NCBI RefSeq assembly: GCF_009733595.1
Contig: NZ_WOFH01000023.1
Span: 30,671-94,670, forward strand
Length of the DNA: 64,000 nt
Direction: 5' to 3'
Source of the DNA: Actinomadura litoris
GTDB lineage: Bacteria > Actinomycetota > Actinomycetes > Streptosporangiales > Streptosporangiaceae
The notes below the pieces were generated by a model. The model was not told the DNA's origin. It worked only from the letters and a program-made list of their open reading frames with translations, and ran no database searches. The first letter of the stretch is position 1. Each line of letters begins with the position of its first letter. Of this stretch, positions 32,065 to 40,595 are shown one piece after another. Made by a program: the position numbers and the translations under genes.

Positions 32065-32084
32065 GTGATGGATCACTGACGTCA
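32065..32084. promoter_or_regulatory. palindromic sites upstream of the SRPBCC gene
   Basis: GTGAT-GG-ATCAC (32065-32076) immediately followed by the perfect 8-bp palindrome TGACGTCA (32077-32084), 57-76 bases upstream of the start at 32008. Probable operator; the regulator is unknown. Confidence 0.4.
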
Positions 32085-32166
32085 CGCTATGACCTGCCGT
32101 CGCACAGCGCAAGCATGGCCAGGGTAGCCGGAGCATGCCTCCGTGGTGGGCCGGACGCGCCGGCGG

Positions 32167-32991
32167 CTAGGCGGCCGCGCCCGCCCACCGGCGCGCCGCG
32201 CGGGACAGCACGTCCACCGCGAGCATCAGCAGCAGCACCGCGATGACGAGCGTGGACAGCTCCGCGTAGCGGAAGAGCTTGAGCGAGATCGCGAGTTCCT
32301 GGCCGACGCCGCCCGCGCCGACGAAGCCGAGGACCGTCGAGGTGCGGATGTTGCATTCCCACTGGTAGAGCAGCAGCGAGGTCAGCCCGGCGGCGGCCTG
32401 CGGCACGATCGCGAGCGCCGCCGTCGTGAACCGCCCGGCGCCGGTCAGCCGGATCGCCTCGACCGGCGCGGGGTCGACGGCCTCCAACTGCTCCGCCCCG
32501 AGCTTGGCGAGCAGCCCGCCGCCGTGCACGCCGATCGCGAGCGCGCCCGCGGCGGGCCCGGGGCCGATCGTCGCGACGAACAGCAGCGCCCACATCAGGT
32601 CCGGGACGCCGCGCAGCACCGCCGCGTACATCCTGGCGGCCGACCGGACGAGGGACGGGACGCCGACGTTGCCCGCCAGGGGGACCGCCGCCGGGACGGC
32701 GAGCAGGACCGCGAACAGGAGCCCGGTCAGCGAGATCTGGACGGTCTCCGCCACGGCGCCGCCGACCAGGTGAAGGAACCCCGGCGTCAGGTCCGGGTGG
32801 GCGAACGCGCGCAGCAGCCGCAGGCCGCCGGACCGCCCCTCGATGAGCGCGCCGGGCCGCACGCCCGCCCCGGTGACGGCCCAGCCGAGCGCCGCCGCCG
32901 CGACCAGCGCCGCCGCCCACCGTCCGCGCGGACGGGCGCGCGGCGCGGGCCGCGGGGCCTGCGCGCGCCAGGACAGCTCGTCGGGGGTCAT
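32167..32991 (-). CDS. PhnE-type ABC transporter permease
   Basis: 274 aa with about six membrane helices and the ABC permease EAA loop (VEAIRLTGAGRFTTAALAIVPQAA, about 175-200). YQWECNIRTSTVLGFVGAGGVGQ is the signature of PhnE phosphonate/phosphite permeases. ATG at 32991 overlaps the PhnC-type ATPase stop (ATGA). Third gene of the minus-strand operon binding protein - ATPase - permease. The transported compound could be phosphonate, phosphite or another oxyanion; a phosphonate catabolic operon is not in the window. Confidence 0.85.
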   Translation of the reverse strand: MTPDELSWRAQAPRPAPRARPRGRWAAALVAAAALGWAVTGAGVRPGALIEGRSGGLRLLRAFAHPDLTPGFLHLVGGAVAETVQISLTGLLFAVLLAVPAAVPLAGNVGVPSLVRSAARMYAAVLRGVPDLMWALLFVATIGPGPAAGALAIGVHGGGLLAKLGAEQLEAVDPAPVEAIRLTGAGRFTTAALAIVPQAAAGLTSLLLYQWECNIRTSTVLGFVGAGGVGQELAISLKLFRYAELSTLVIAVLLLMLAVDVLSRAARRWAGAAA

Positions 32992-33677
32992 GTCGCGCCC
33001 GGGGTCATGCGGGGGACACCGCCCCCGTAGATCGCGGCGGCGGTCCGGTCGTCGATATAGGAGCCGTCATGGACGAGCCGCCCTCCGCGCAGCGCGATGA
33101 CGCGGGAGAAGTGGCGCGCGAGCGCGAGGTCGTGGGTCGAGACGATCAGCGTGGCGCCCGCGGAGCGCAGCGCCTCCATCGCGGTCCCGGCCGTGACCGG
33201 ATCCAGCCCGTTGGTGGGTTCGTCGGCCAGCAGCAGGCTCGGGCGCGGGAGCAGCGCCCTGATCAGCGAGATCCGTTTGCGCTGGCCGCCGGACAGGTCG
33301 GCCGCGCGGGCGGGCAGGCAGTCGGCGACGCCGAGCGCCTCGGCCAACTCGGCCAGGCGCTCGGCGTGCGGGGCGGGCACGCGGCCCGCGCAGGCCGCCG
33401 CCCAGTCGCGGGCCCGCCAGCCGGCCGCCGTGCCCGTCAGCGCGTTGAGCCGCGCCGAGAGGCCGAGGACCAGGTCGTCCCCCTGCCGGACGAAGCCCGT
33501 CGCCCGCCGCACCCGCCGGTCGCGCGGGTCGTGCCCGCCGACGCGGAGCCGCCCGCTCACCGCGACCGCGCCGAGGACCGCGCGCAGCAGCGTCGTCTTC
33601 CCGGAGCCGGACGGCCCGAGCAGCGCGACCTGCTCGCCGTCCTCCACCGACACCGTCAGATGGTCGACCGCCCGCAC
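32988..33677 (-). CDS. PhnC-type ABC transporter ATP-binding protein
   Basis: 229 aa from GTG 33677: Walker A LLGPSGSGKTT, Q-loop FVRQGDDLVLGLS, signature LSGGQRKRISLIRALL, Walker B LLLADEPTNGLDP, His switch STHDLAL. Homology seems to continue upstream (VRTRGLTVEFAGRG, the normal first strand of ABC ATPases) without any ATG, GTG or TTG. The first in-frame candidate is ATA at 33725, overlapping the binding-protein stop as ATAG. So either translation starts at a non-canonical ATA, or the protein begins short at 33677. Energises import with the PhnE- and PhnD-type partners. Confidence 0.85.
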   Translation of the reverse strand: MRAVDHLTVSVEDGEQVALLGPSGSGKTTLLRAVLGAVAVSGRLRVGGHDPRDRRVRRATGFVRQGDDLVLGLSARLNALTGTAAGWRARDWAAACAGRVPAPHAERLAELAEALGVADCLPARAADLSGGQRKRISLIRALLPRPSLLLADEPTNGLDPVTAGTAMEALRSAGATLIVSTHDLALARHFSRVIALRGGRLVHDGSYIDDRTAAAIYGGGVPRMTPGAT

Positions 33678-33721
33678 GCCGCGTCCGGCGAACTCGACCG
33701 TGAGGCCCCTCGTCCGGACGT

Positions 33722-34639
33722 CTATCGGACCGCTCCTCCCAGCCCGAGCCGCCCGGCCTGGCGGCGCACCTCGTCATAGTCGCGCGCGGCCACCCGCGTG
33801 TACCGGCGCGCGCGCATCAACTCCAGCGTGCGCGGATCCCGCATCGTGGTGAACGCCCTGGCCAGCGCCTGGACGGCGCGGTCGCCGAGGGCCGTCCTGG
33901 CCACCCAGGGATAGCCCATCACCTGGCGGGTCTCGATGACGCGCAGCGCCCCGGCGGGCACCTTCCCCTCGCGTTCGAGCCGGTGCAGGATGCGCAGCTC
34001 GATTCCGCCCGCGTCGGCCCGCCCGCCGAGGACGGCCGCGGCGGTCGCGTCGTGCCCGCCGGTGAACGTCACCCGTTTCAATGGCGGGCACTCGTCCATG
34101 CGGCGGGTGGAGCAACGGACTCCGGCGGCGTCGAGCATGATTCTCGGATAAAGGCTTCCGGACGTGGAACTCACGTCCCCGAACGCGAACGTCCTACCGG
34201 GCCCGACGATATCGGAGCGCAGATTCCGGTACGGAGAGGCGGCCTGGACGACGATCGCGGAAAGGTAGCGCGGGGTGCCGGTCTCCCGGTCGATCTCGGT
34301 GACCAGAGGGGTGAGTCCGACCTGCCGCTCGGCCTGGACATAGGTGAGGCCGCCGAGATAGGCGAGGTCGATCCGCCCGCTCGCGAGGGCCGTGACGACG
34401 CCCGCGTAGTCGGCCGCGACGAAAAGCTCGACCTGCACGCCGAGGGCGTGTTCGAGATAGTCGCCGAACGGGCCGTACTGCGCCTTCTGCCGATCCGGCG
34501 CGACGTTGGGGATCAGGCCCACCCGCAGGGTCTTCGGAACGCCGTTCGCGGCGACCGCCCCGCCGTCGCTCCCCCCGCACGCGGTGAGCGGCGCGGCGAG
34601 GGCGAGAACGAAGGCGAGAAGTATTCGTGAAATGCGCAC
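33722..34639 (-). CDS. PhnD-type substrate-binding lipoprotein
   Basis: 305 aa. Lipoprotein signal peptide with lipobox LTAC (Cys21) after MRISRILLAFVLALAAP. Binding-protein fold of the PhnD/PtxB family: LRVGLIPNVAPDRQKAQYGPFGDYLEHALG, ALASGRIDLAYLGGLTYV and GGHDATAAAVLGGRADAGG. First gene of the operon with the ATPase and permease, and distinct from the cytosolic PhnD-like protein at 24121-24969. Specificity (phosphonate, phosphite, other) cannot be read. Confidence 0.87.
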   Translation of the reverse strand: MRISRILLAFVLALAAPLTACGGSDGGAVAANGVPKTLRVGLIPNVAPDRQKAQYGPFGDYLEHALGVQVELFVAADYAGVVTALASGRIDLAYLGGLTYVQAERQVGLTPLVTEIDRETGTPRYLSAIVVQAASPYRNLRSDIVGPGRTFAFGDVSSTSGSLYPRIMLDAAGVRCSTRRMDECPPLKRVTFTGGHDATAAAVLGGRADAGGIELRILHRLEREGKVPAGALRVIETRQVMGYPWVARTALGDRAVQALARAFTTMRDPRTLELMRARRYTRVAARDYDEVRRQAGRLGLGGAVR

Positions 34640-35184
34640 CGGACACCTCCGCGATCTCGCCCGCCGGACCCGGCGAGCGTACTACGCAGGCCGGAATCAA
34701 AGGAGACCTCCAAAAATGGCCCTGTCGGACCGGATGTTCTTTCTCAAAGGCGGAGCAGGTCAGCGACGGAGGCCGGGAGAAAAGGATCATCGGGATGGCG
34801 GCGCACAGTTCCGGGCGGCATTGATCCCGTGCCCTGGGATAACCTCATCGCAGCTCAGGCGCTCAACGTGTCCGGCCGCAGCCGGAAGGACGAACGGCGC
34901 CGCCCCGCGGTGGCGGGCGCGAGCGCGACAAGCGGCTTGGTTCTTCTTACCGCCCACCCAACCCGAACGTAGTGTCCTTTTCAGGACGCTCCGCCCGCAT
35001 TTCGGACGCGGCGCAACTCCCCTTACCCCGCGGCGTCGAGGGGTGCCGCCGGACGACCGTGTCAAGGGCTCGAACGCGGGGTAGGGGACGTGCCGGTGGG
35101 CGACACCATAACCCTGTTCAAGCACGCCTTAGTCCCCACTTGAACGCTCCGCGCGCCGGGTGGTGCGGCGGGGGCAAGCGTCGG
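34640..35184. other. long gene-free stretch between PhnD-type and VOC genes
   Basis: About 545 bases. It should contain the promoter of the minus-strand transporter operon (close to 34640-34800). A small hairpin (GTCCT-TTTC-AGGAC, about 34973-34986) is present. No open frame here has a ribosome site or recognisable family. Confidence 0.4.
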
Positions 35185-35213
35185 TTGACGCTTGCGAAAG
35201 CGTCCACTAACGT
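35185..35213 (+). promoter_or_regulatory. VOC-gene promoter with palindromic operator in the spacer
   Basis: TTGACG (35185-35190), 17-base spacer, TAACGT (35208-35213): identical -35, spacing and -10 to the MFS promoter at 29013. An 18-base inverted repeat GACGCTT-GCGA-AAGCGTC (35187-35204) covers the -35 and spacer. Confidence 0.75.
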
Positions 35214-35278
35214 TCCAATCATCGGGCACCTTCTGCCCCCGCTCGCGCAGCACCCGCAGCCTCACCGGAGGATCGACC

Positions 35279-35746
35279 ATGGCACCGAAACCGATTCCCG
35301 AGTCATACCGCCGCGTCACACCGAGCCTCGTCGTCCGCGGCGCCGCCAAGGCCATCGAGTTCTACGGCGAGGTGTTCGGGGCGACCGAGCGCCTGCGCTT
35401 CCCCGGGCCCGGCGACACGATCGTCCACGCCGAGATCGAGATCGGCGACGCGGTCGTCATCGTCGAGGACGAGTTCCCCGAGCAGGGCACCAAGGCCCCG
35501 CCGGCCGAGGGCCTCGACGGCTCCCCGGTCTTCCAGTTCATCTACGTCGAGAACGTCGACGCCGTCATCGAGCAGGCGGTGAAGCTCGGCGCCAAGCTCG
35601 TGCGCCCCGCCACCGACCAGTTCTACGGCGACCGCGACGGCTACATCATCGACCCCTTCGGCCACGGCTGGACCATCGCCTCGCACGTCGAGGACGTGTC
35701 CGAGGAGGAGATGACCCGCCGGATGGCCCAGATGATGGGCGGCTGA
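35279..35746 (+). CDS. VOC (glyoxalase/bleomycin-resistance-like) family protein
   Basis: 155 aa of the vicinal-oxygen-chelate fold, closest in look to PhnB/YdcN-like proteins: VTPSLVVRGAAKAIEFYGEVFGATE, IVHAEIEIGDAVVIVEDEFPE, QFIYVENVDAVIEQAVKLGAKLVRP, FYGDRDGYIIDPFGHGW. ACCGGAGG precedes ATG 35279. It could bind a metal or a drug; the shared promoter design with the MFS exporter suggests a common xenobiotic or antibiotic response (inference). Confidence 0.87.
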   Translation: MAPKPIPESYRRVTPSLVVRGAAKAIEFYGEVFGATERLRFPGPGDTIVHAEIEIGDAVVIVEDEFPEQGTKAPPAEGLDGSPVFQFIYVENVDAVIEQAVKLGAKLVRPATDQFYGDRDGYIIDPFGHGWTIASHVEDVSEEEMTRRMAQMMGG

Positions 35747-35971
35747 ACGGATTCGCGGCGAGGTATCGCCTCGCGATCTCCCCGGTGAGGCCCGCCTCGG
35801 CGTCGCCCCACCGGTCAGCCGACGCGTTCGCGTGGGCGCTGAGGCCGCGTGAGATCACGGCTTCGGGCCTGGTGGCGAACCGCCGCCCCTCCGGATCTCC
35901 GGGGCCCGCACACGTAGCGGGCCTAAATCGGGCGTGCCGGTTCCTCCGGTACGCCCGCGGAGCCTTCGTTT

Positions 35972-36009
35972 CGCCCGCGCGGTGGCCGCCTCGGGAGGCC
36001 GCGCGGGCG
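35972..36009. terminator. hairpin terminator between convergent genes
   Basis: 11-bp stem CGCCCGCGCGG (35972-35982) pairs with CCGCGCGGGCG (35999-36009), between the VOC gene (plus) and the DUF4396 gene (minus). The loop itself can form a small inner stem. Confidence 0.6.
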
Positions 36010-36016
36010 AACGGCG

Positions 36017-36538
36017 TCAGTGGTGGTACTGGTGCACCACCGCGTGTCCCTTGCCGCGTCCGATCATCCAGCGGTTGATGGGGGTGGTGAGGACGAACGC
36101 GACCACCAGGGCCAGGGCGAGCGTGCTCCAGAACAGCAGGTCGTCCAGGCCCGCGTGGAGCGCCCCCGGGATCACCAGCATCGTGGCGTTGTCCAGGACC
36201 TCCATGACCGCGATCGACACCGTGTCGGCGGCGAGGGCGACGCCGAACGCGGCGCGCAGTGAGAGCCCGGCCTTCAGGACGCCGCGCATCGTCAGCGCGT
36301 AGCCGAACACGAACGCCAGCGCCACCGCCGCGACGATCGTCGCCAGGTTCGACCATCCGAACGCGGTCCCGATCACCATTCCCAGCACCTCGCCGATGGC
36401 GCAGCCCGTCAGGCAGTGCAGGGTCGCCTGCGCGGCGACCGCCCAGGTCACCGGCCCGGCGTGGCCGCCTCCACCGTCCGGGGCGGAATCGGGCGCCGGG
36501 ACGGTCCGGTCCATGTGCGGATGGTCGTGAGCGGGCAT
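36017..36538 (-). CDS. DUF4396 membrane protein
   Basis: 173 aa. Short His-rich N-terminus (PAHDHPHMD), then four to five hydrophobic helices. The DUF4396 hallmark LHCLTGCAIGEVLGMVIG (two Cys, one His) is at about 60, and a His-rich tail (GHAVVHQYHH) closes the protein. The family is probably linked to metal (copper) handling, which the His/Cys content would suit, but no function is established. ATG 36538 is chosen for the GGGAGG 7 bases upstream. 105 bases downstream of the MerR gene on the same strand. Confidence 0.85.
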   Translation of the reverse strand: MPAHDHPHMDRTVPAPDSAPDGGGGHAGPVTWAVAAQATLHCLTGCAIGEVLGMVIGTAFGWSNLATIVAAVALAFVFGYALTMRGVLKAGLSLRAAFGVALAADTVSIAVMEVLDNATMLVIPGALHAGLDDLLFWSTLALALVVAFVLTTPINRWMIGRGKGHAVVHQYHH

Positions 36539-36643
36539 GAGCGACCTCCCTTGGCCCAGGTCAGCGACATAGGAGTCACCAAGCAGCCTGGGCGGAGTCC
36601 TATTCCCGGACGGGGACCGGGCCATGCCCGAGTGCGCCCCGCC

Positions 36644-37012
36644 CTAGCGGTCGTGGTGCCGCGCGGCGGCGTCGATGACCTGGTCGAGGACGTCGCGGGA
36701 GTTGACCAGCTCGGTGATCATCCGGTCGATGCGGTCCCGCTCGGAGGCGAGTTCGGTGGCCAGGCGCGGGGTCGCGATCTCCGACGGGCCGCCGTCGGCG
36801 TCCCGCATGCAGGGGAGCAGCCGGGCGATCTTCGCGCTGCTCAGGCCCGCCGCGAACATCTCCTGGATCCGGATGACGCGGTCGACCGCCCGCTCGGGGT
36901 AGTCGCGATGCCCGCCGGGCGTGCGCGTGGACGCCAGCAGGCCCCGCTGCTCGTAGTAGCGCAGCGACCGCTCGCTCACCCCGGTGCGCCGGGCGAGTTC
37001 ACCGATCCGCAT
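36644..37012 (-). CDS. MerR-family transcriptional regulator
   Basis: 122 aa. The N-terminal MerR DNA-binding domain is complete (MRIGELARRTGVSERSLRYYEQRGLL, GHRDYPERAVDRVIRI) and a C-terminal coiled-coil helix (ATELASERDRIDRMITELVNSRDVLDQVI) serves dimerisation. A single Cys in LLPCMRDADGG is not a typical metal site. It diverges from the deacetylase gene across 66 bases containing the near-palindrome TGACACCAATGTTA (37048-37061), a probable MerR-type operator that could control both genes. Confidence 0.87.
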   Translation of the reverse strand: MRIGELARRTGVSERSLRYYEQRGLLASTRTPGGHRDYPERAVDRVIRIQEMFAAGLSSAKIARLLPCMRDADGGPSEIATPRLATELASERDRIDRMITELVNSRDVLDQVIDAAARHHDR

Positions 37013-37047
37013 CCGGCCCCCTCGTGTTCGCGGCGTGCGGTTGAATC

Positions 37048-37061
37048 TGACACCAATGTTA
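37048..37061. promoter_or_regulatory. MerR-type operator between divergent genes
   Basis: Imperfect inverted repeat TGACA-CCAA-TGTTA in the 66-base gap between merR (minus) and the deacetylase (plus), with TTGAAT just upstream on the plus strand. Confidence 0.5.
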
Positions 37062-37078
37062 ACTTCTACCGTGTCGTC

Positions 37079-37942
37079 ATGACGAACACAGGCGAGAACC
37101 GGCTCTACGACTACAGCCCGATCACCGAGCGCCCGCCGCTCGACTGGCCCGGCGGCGCCAGGGTCGCCGCCTACGTGGGGCTCAACATCGAGCATTTCCT
37201 GGTCGGACGGCCGTCCACGAGCATCTGGTCCGGCACCTCGCACCTGGACCCCGACGCGCTCAACCACGGCTGGCGCGACTACGGGACGCGCGTCGGGATC
37301 TGGCGCACGATCGCGAGCCTCGACCGGCACGGCTTCCGGGCGAGCGCGCTGCTGAACTCCGACGCGGTCCGCCACTATCCGCAGATCATCGAGGCGGGGA
37401 TGGAGCGGGACTGGGCGTGGCTCGCGCACGGGCGCACCAACTCCGTCCTCCACACCGGCATGGGCGTCGACGAGGAGCGCGCCGTTCTGGCCGACATCGT
37501 CGACACCATCGCCGGGGCCACCGGTCGGCGGCCGCGCGGCTGGATGGGCCCCGGGCTGACGGAGACGCACAACACCCCGGCCCTGCTCGCCGAACTCGGC
37601 CTGGAGTACGTCCTGGACTGGACGAGCGACGACCAGCCCTTCCCGCTGAACGTCCCCGGGATGCTCAGCGTCCCCTACACGCTCGAACTCAACGACCTGC
37701 TGCTCTTCTCGAACGGCACCACGGGCCCGGAGTTCGTGCGGATGGTCAAGGACCAGTACGAGCAGCTGCACGCCGACTCCGAGCACGGCGGCCGCGTCAT
37801 GGCCCTGGCCCTGCACCCCTTCGTGACCGGGCAGCCGTTCCGCGCCAAGTACCTGGACCTCGCGCTCGAATTCCTGGCGGCCCAGCCCGACATCTGGCTG
37901 ACCACCAGCGACGAGATCGCCGCCCACTACCGGTCCCTGTGA
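37079..37942 (+). CDS. polysaccharide deacetylase family protein
   Basis: 287 aa of the NodB/PuuE-type deacetylase-amidohydrolase superfamily: VAAYVGLNIEHFLVG, GTRVGIWRTIASLDRHGFRASALLNSDAV, WLAHGRTNSVLHTGM, GWMGPGLTETHNTPALLAELGLEYVLDW and ALHPFVTGQPFRAKYL. The PuuE-like layout suggests an allantoinase-like or other amide hydrolase rather than chitin deacetylase. ATG 37079; controlled by the divergent MerR. Metal His residues (NIEH, AHGR, LHPF) are present. Confidence 0.82.
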   Translation: MTNTGENRLYDYSPITERPPLDWPGGARVAAYVGLNIEHFLVGRPSTSIWSGTSHLDPDALNHGWRDYGTRVGIWRTIASLDRHGFRASALLNSDAVRHYPQIIEAGMERDWAWLAHGRTNSVLHTGMGVDEERAVLADIVDTIAGATGRRPRGWMGPGLTETHNTPALLAELGLEYVLDWTSDDQPFPLNVPGMLSVPYTLELNDLLLFSNGTTGPEFVRMVKDQYEQLHADSEHGGRVMALALHPFVTGQPFRAKYLDLALEFLAAQPDIWLTTSDEIAAHYRSL

Positions 37943-37954
37943 GGACCGGAGCCG

Positions 37955-37992
37955 GTGACGGGGCTCCCGGGGGTGGGCGGGAACCCCGTCAC
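37955..37992. terminator. hairpin terminator between convergent genes
   Basis: 9-bp stem GTGACGGGG (37955-37963) with CCCCGTCAC (37984-37992), between the deacetylase and the serine protease genes. Confidence 0.6.
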
Positions 37993-37999
37993 GACCGGG

Positions 38000-39061
38000 T
38001 TACTTCAGGGTGAGGTTCTGGGACTGGAGCGCCTCGTCCAGGGGCTGGAAGTAGGACTCGAAGCCGCTGCCTCCGCAGGAGTTGCTGCTGATGCCGGACG
38101 TGATGCCGACGGCGGTGCTGCCGCTCTGGAGGGAGCCGCCGCTGTCGCCGGGCTGCGCGCACGCGCTGGTCGAGACCAGGCCGGTGACCGCGCCCTGCGG
38201 GTAGTTGACCGTCTGGTCGTAGGCGCGGATGGTCCCGGACGTCGTGCCGGTGGTGGAGCCCTTCTTCTGGATCTGGGAGCCGACCGGCGGGCGGCCGACC
38301 TGGGTGAGCTGGGCGTTGCTGGTCTGGAGCGAGCTGTTGGTCACCCGGATCGTGCCGTAGTCGTTGCCGGGGAAGCTGCTGGCCTGCCGGGTGCCGACGG
38401 TCTGCCCGCCGGAGGTCTTCCAGCTGGCGCCGGCGTTGGTGCAGTGGCCCGCGGTGACGACGTAGGTGGTGCCGCCGCCGACGGCGATCGCCGACACCGA
38501 GCAGCGCGAGCCGCCGGTCAGGATCGCCTCGCCCGGCGCGAGCACCACGCGGGCCGCCGCCCCGGCGCGCTTGATCTGGACGGTGTCGCCGAGCGCGCGG
38601 GCGCGGGCGAGGAACGCGCGGGTCGCGGCGTCCTTGGCGTTCTGGGGCACGCGGACGACGACGGCGTTGGAGACCACGTCCACGCCCCACGACAGCCCGA
38701 CGGTGCCGCGCGTGCCGGCGAGCCGGTCGAGCCGGGCCTTGGCGTCGTCGAGCGGCCGGATGCCGTGCTCGACCACGCGGGCCTTCGCGCCCGACGCCTC
38801 GACCTGGCGCGCGGCGGCCTGGTCCGTGACGTTGACGACGAGGTTCCCGGCGCCGTCGAGGTAGGAGCCCGCGTGCCGGGCGCCGAGCCGGTGGGTGATC
38901 TGGTCGGCCAGGGTCTGCTGGGGGAAATGGGCGAGCCTGACGGTCCCGGCGGAATGCGTCTGCGCGGACGCGGGAGCGGTTCCGAACGCCGGGAGCGTGA
39001 TCAGCGCCGCGGCGCTCAACAGCGGGGGCACCACGCGTTTGAGGTGCGATCCACGGTTCAC
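38000..39061 (-). CDS. secreted streptogrisin-like serine protease (S1E, alpha-lytic pro-domain)
   Basis: 353 aa. Signal peptide (LKRVVPPLLSAAALITLPAFGTAPASA), alpha-lytic-protease-type pro-region at about 35-165, mature chymotrypsin-fold protease from about 170. The catalytic triad is visible as TAGHC (His), GNDYGTIRV (Asp) and PGDSGGSL (Ser); paired Cys (SRCSVSA/GHC, ACAQPGDSGG/SCGG) form disulfides. An extracellular, self-activating protease. GTG at 39061 is chosen because the signal peptide starts there. Confidence 0.92.
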   Translation of the reverse strand: MNRGSHLKRVVPPLLSAAALITLPAFGTAPASAQTHSAGTVRLAHFPQQTLADQITHRLGARHAGSYLDGAGNLVVNVTDQAAARQVEASGAKARVVEHGIRPLDDAKARLDRLAGTRGTVGLSWGVDVVSNAVVVRVPQNAKDAATRAFLARARALGDTVQIKRAGAAARVVLAPGEAILTGGSRCSVSAIAVGGGTTYVVTAGHCTNAGASWKTSGGQTVGTRQASSFPGNDYGTIRVTNSSLQTSNAQLTQVGRPPVGSQIQKKGSTTGTTSGTIRAYDQTVNYPQGAVTGLVSTSACAQPGDSGGSLQSGSTAVGITSGISSNSCGGSGFESYFQPLDEALQSQNLTLK

Positions 39062-39316
39062 TGTCGTCCACCTTCCGCCGCCGGTCACCGGTCGGGTGGC
39101 GGCGGCTTTTCCGGGGGTTGGCGGGGGACGAACACCTGATCACGTCGACCCGGGGTGGGGGTCTCGTGACCGGGTGTCGCGTGGGAGCAACGTACTGCGA
39201 GGAACTGTCCGCAACCAGATTTCGGGACGTCATTGAAATTTCAGTACGTTCCGTTCCTCTTCACATTCATCACTCCCGGGGCCGCGGGCGATGGATCCGC
39301 TCCGGTAACGGGCCGG
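39062..39316. promoter_or_regulatory. gap upstream of the serine protease
   Basis: About 255 bases. It has a perfect palindrome TGAAATTTCA (39234-39243) flanked by CGTACTG (39191-39197) and its complement CAGTACG (39242-39248). Likely holds the minus-strand protease promoter; no gene seen. Confidence 0.35.
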
Positions 39317-39976
39317 CTACCGGCGGGCGCCCGGGCCGGGGAGCCACAGCCAGGCGCGGGCGCGCGTCTCCTTGCAGCGCACCGCCAGCGGCTCGTAGGC
39401 GGCGGGGTCGAAGAACCCGCCGCACGCCCGCGCGACCCCGTGCAGGTGGTCGGAGGCGAGCAGGCCGACGTCGGCGCCCGAGGCGGCCAGCGCCCGCTTG
39501 AACGCGGGCGCCTCCAGCAGCCGGAACAGGTGCACCAGCGACGTCCCCGCCACCCCGTTGTCGTCGCCGTGCACGCGGCCGATGTGCGCCGCCACCCGCA
39601 CCCGCAGGTGGGCGGCCTCGCTGGCCATTCTGTTCGAGCGCCGCAGGACGGCGTTCAGGTGGTGGCCGAGCGGTGCCAGCAGGTTCCCGGGGTCCACCTG
39701 CGGCGGGACGACGACCAGCGCGCCGTCGCCGCGGTCCTCGCGGTAGCAGCCGGGCCAGGGCAGCCCGGTCATGGTGAACGCCTCCTCCAGCCGCGCGTAC
39801 AGCGCGCTTCGCAGGTGCAGTTGGACCTCGTCGTCGCGGCGCGGGTCGCCGAACGCGGCGATGTCCACGGCCAGCAGCGGCAGTTCGCGGTCGGAGTGCG
39901 CGACGTGCACGGCGTGCGGCGGACGTCCGGCGAGCGGCGGGTCGGCGGCGCGCAGCCCGGTCGGGGACGCGGTCAT
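39317..39976 (-). CDS. class III nucleotide-cyclase-like protein (degenerate)
   Basis: 219 aa. Layout resembles a class III adenylate/guanylate cyclase domain: LLAVDIAAFGDP near the N-terminus (metal Asp region), YREDRGDGALVVVPP (hairpin with DGD-like motif) and LRVRVAAHIGRVHGDDNGVAGTSLVHLFRLL. The transition-state Asn/Arg helix is not clear, so catalysis is doubtful. Common in actinobacteria with an adjacent small protein. ATG 39976 overlaps the stop of the 80-aa gene (ATGA). Could bind nucleotides as a signalling component (inference). Confidence 0.55.
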   Translation of the reverse strand: MTASPTGLRAADPPLAGRPPHAVHVAHSDRELPLLAVDIAAFGDPRRDDEVQLHLRSALYARLEEAFTMTGLPWPGCYREDRGDGALVVVPPQVDPGNLLAPLGHHLNAVLRRSNRMASEAAHLRVRVAAHIGRVHGDDNGVAGTSLVHLFRLLEAPAFKRALAASGADVGLLASDHLHGVARACGGFFDPAAYEPLAVRCKETRARAWLWLPGPGARR

Positions 39977-40215
39977 GGCCGGGGAGCCTCCTCGAAGACG
40001 GGATCGGCCCAGAAGGCGATCAGCTCGTGCTCGGCCAGCCGCGCCGGCGGCACGCCGTCCGGCAGGGCGCGGCCGGTGGCGAGCGCCCACAGTGTGATCA
40101 GCGTGCGGGCGATGAGCTCGTCGTCGGAGCGGGGACGGTGCGCGCCGGGCCCGTGTCCCGCCGCCGGCGCGCCGGAGGCGGCGGGGCCCGGTCGCGGTCT
40201 GGTCGAGGTGTCCAT
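39973..40215 (-). CDS. uncharacterised 80-aa protein coupled to the cyclase-like gene
   Basis: Not recognised. The first 25 residues are Pro/Gly/Ala-rich and low-complexity; the rest (DDELIARTLITLWALATGRALPD, LAEHELIAFWADPVFEE) is probably helical. Translationally coupled to the downstream cyclase-like gene by an ATGA overlap, so probably a partner protein. Shares a divergent upstream region with the 40596 gene. Confidence 0.55.
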   Translation of the reverse strand: MDTSTRPRPGPAASGAPAAGHGPGAHRPRSDDELIARTLITLWALATGRALPDGVPPARLAEHELIAFWADPVFEEAPRP

Positions 40216-40595
40216 GGCGCCGAATATGGACGCTCCGGCGCCCGCCGCGGCGCTGGTTTCCGGCTACCCGGAACCGCGCGGAGACCCCCGGAGGAATCCG
40301 GATGGCGGCGGATGTTCCAGCGCAACCGGACGCGGCGTCCCGTCCCATCCGGATTCATCCGGATCGATCCGGCGACGTCCGGACCGATCCACCGCGGTCC
40401 GGGTTTTCGCGGGTACGGGCGAGTATTCATGCTCCGGGCCGCGAGTCGCGATGGAATTCGGAGTGGCGAAGCGCTCCTGACCGCCGTAAGCACTCCGAGA
40501 TGTGGCAAACCTGACAGAACGGCGTGTCGCGCGGTGGGAGCATGTCGCCCCTTACCGGTTGATCGTCATCCACAGGAAGTGGCCGGTCCGCACAG
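40216..40595. promoter_or_regulatory. divergent regulatory region with ATCCGGAT palindromes
   Basis: About 380 gene-free bases between divergent genes. It contains three copies of the 8-bp palindrome ATCCGGAT (40296-40303, 40347-40354, 40357-40364) plus related TCCGGA elements. No gene is visible. Confidence 0.45.

Noticed and set aside
34787..35125. 112-aa open frame in the 545-base gap
   Set aside because: No ribosome site, no recognisable family and unlikely codon use; the region is better explained as promoter and spacer.
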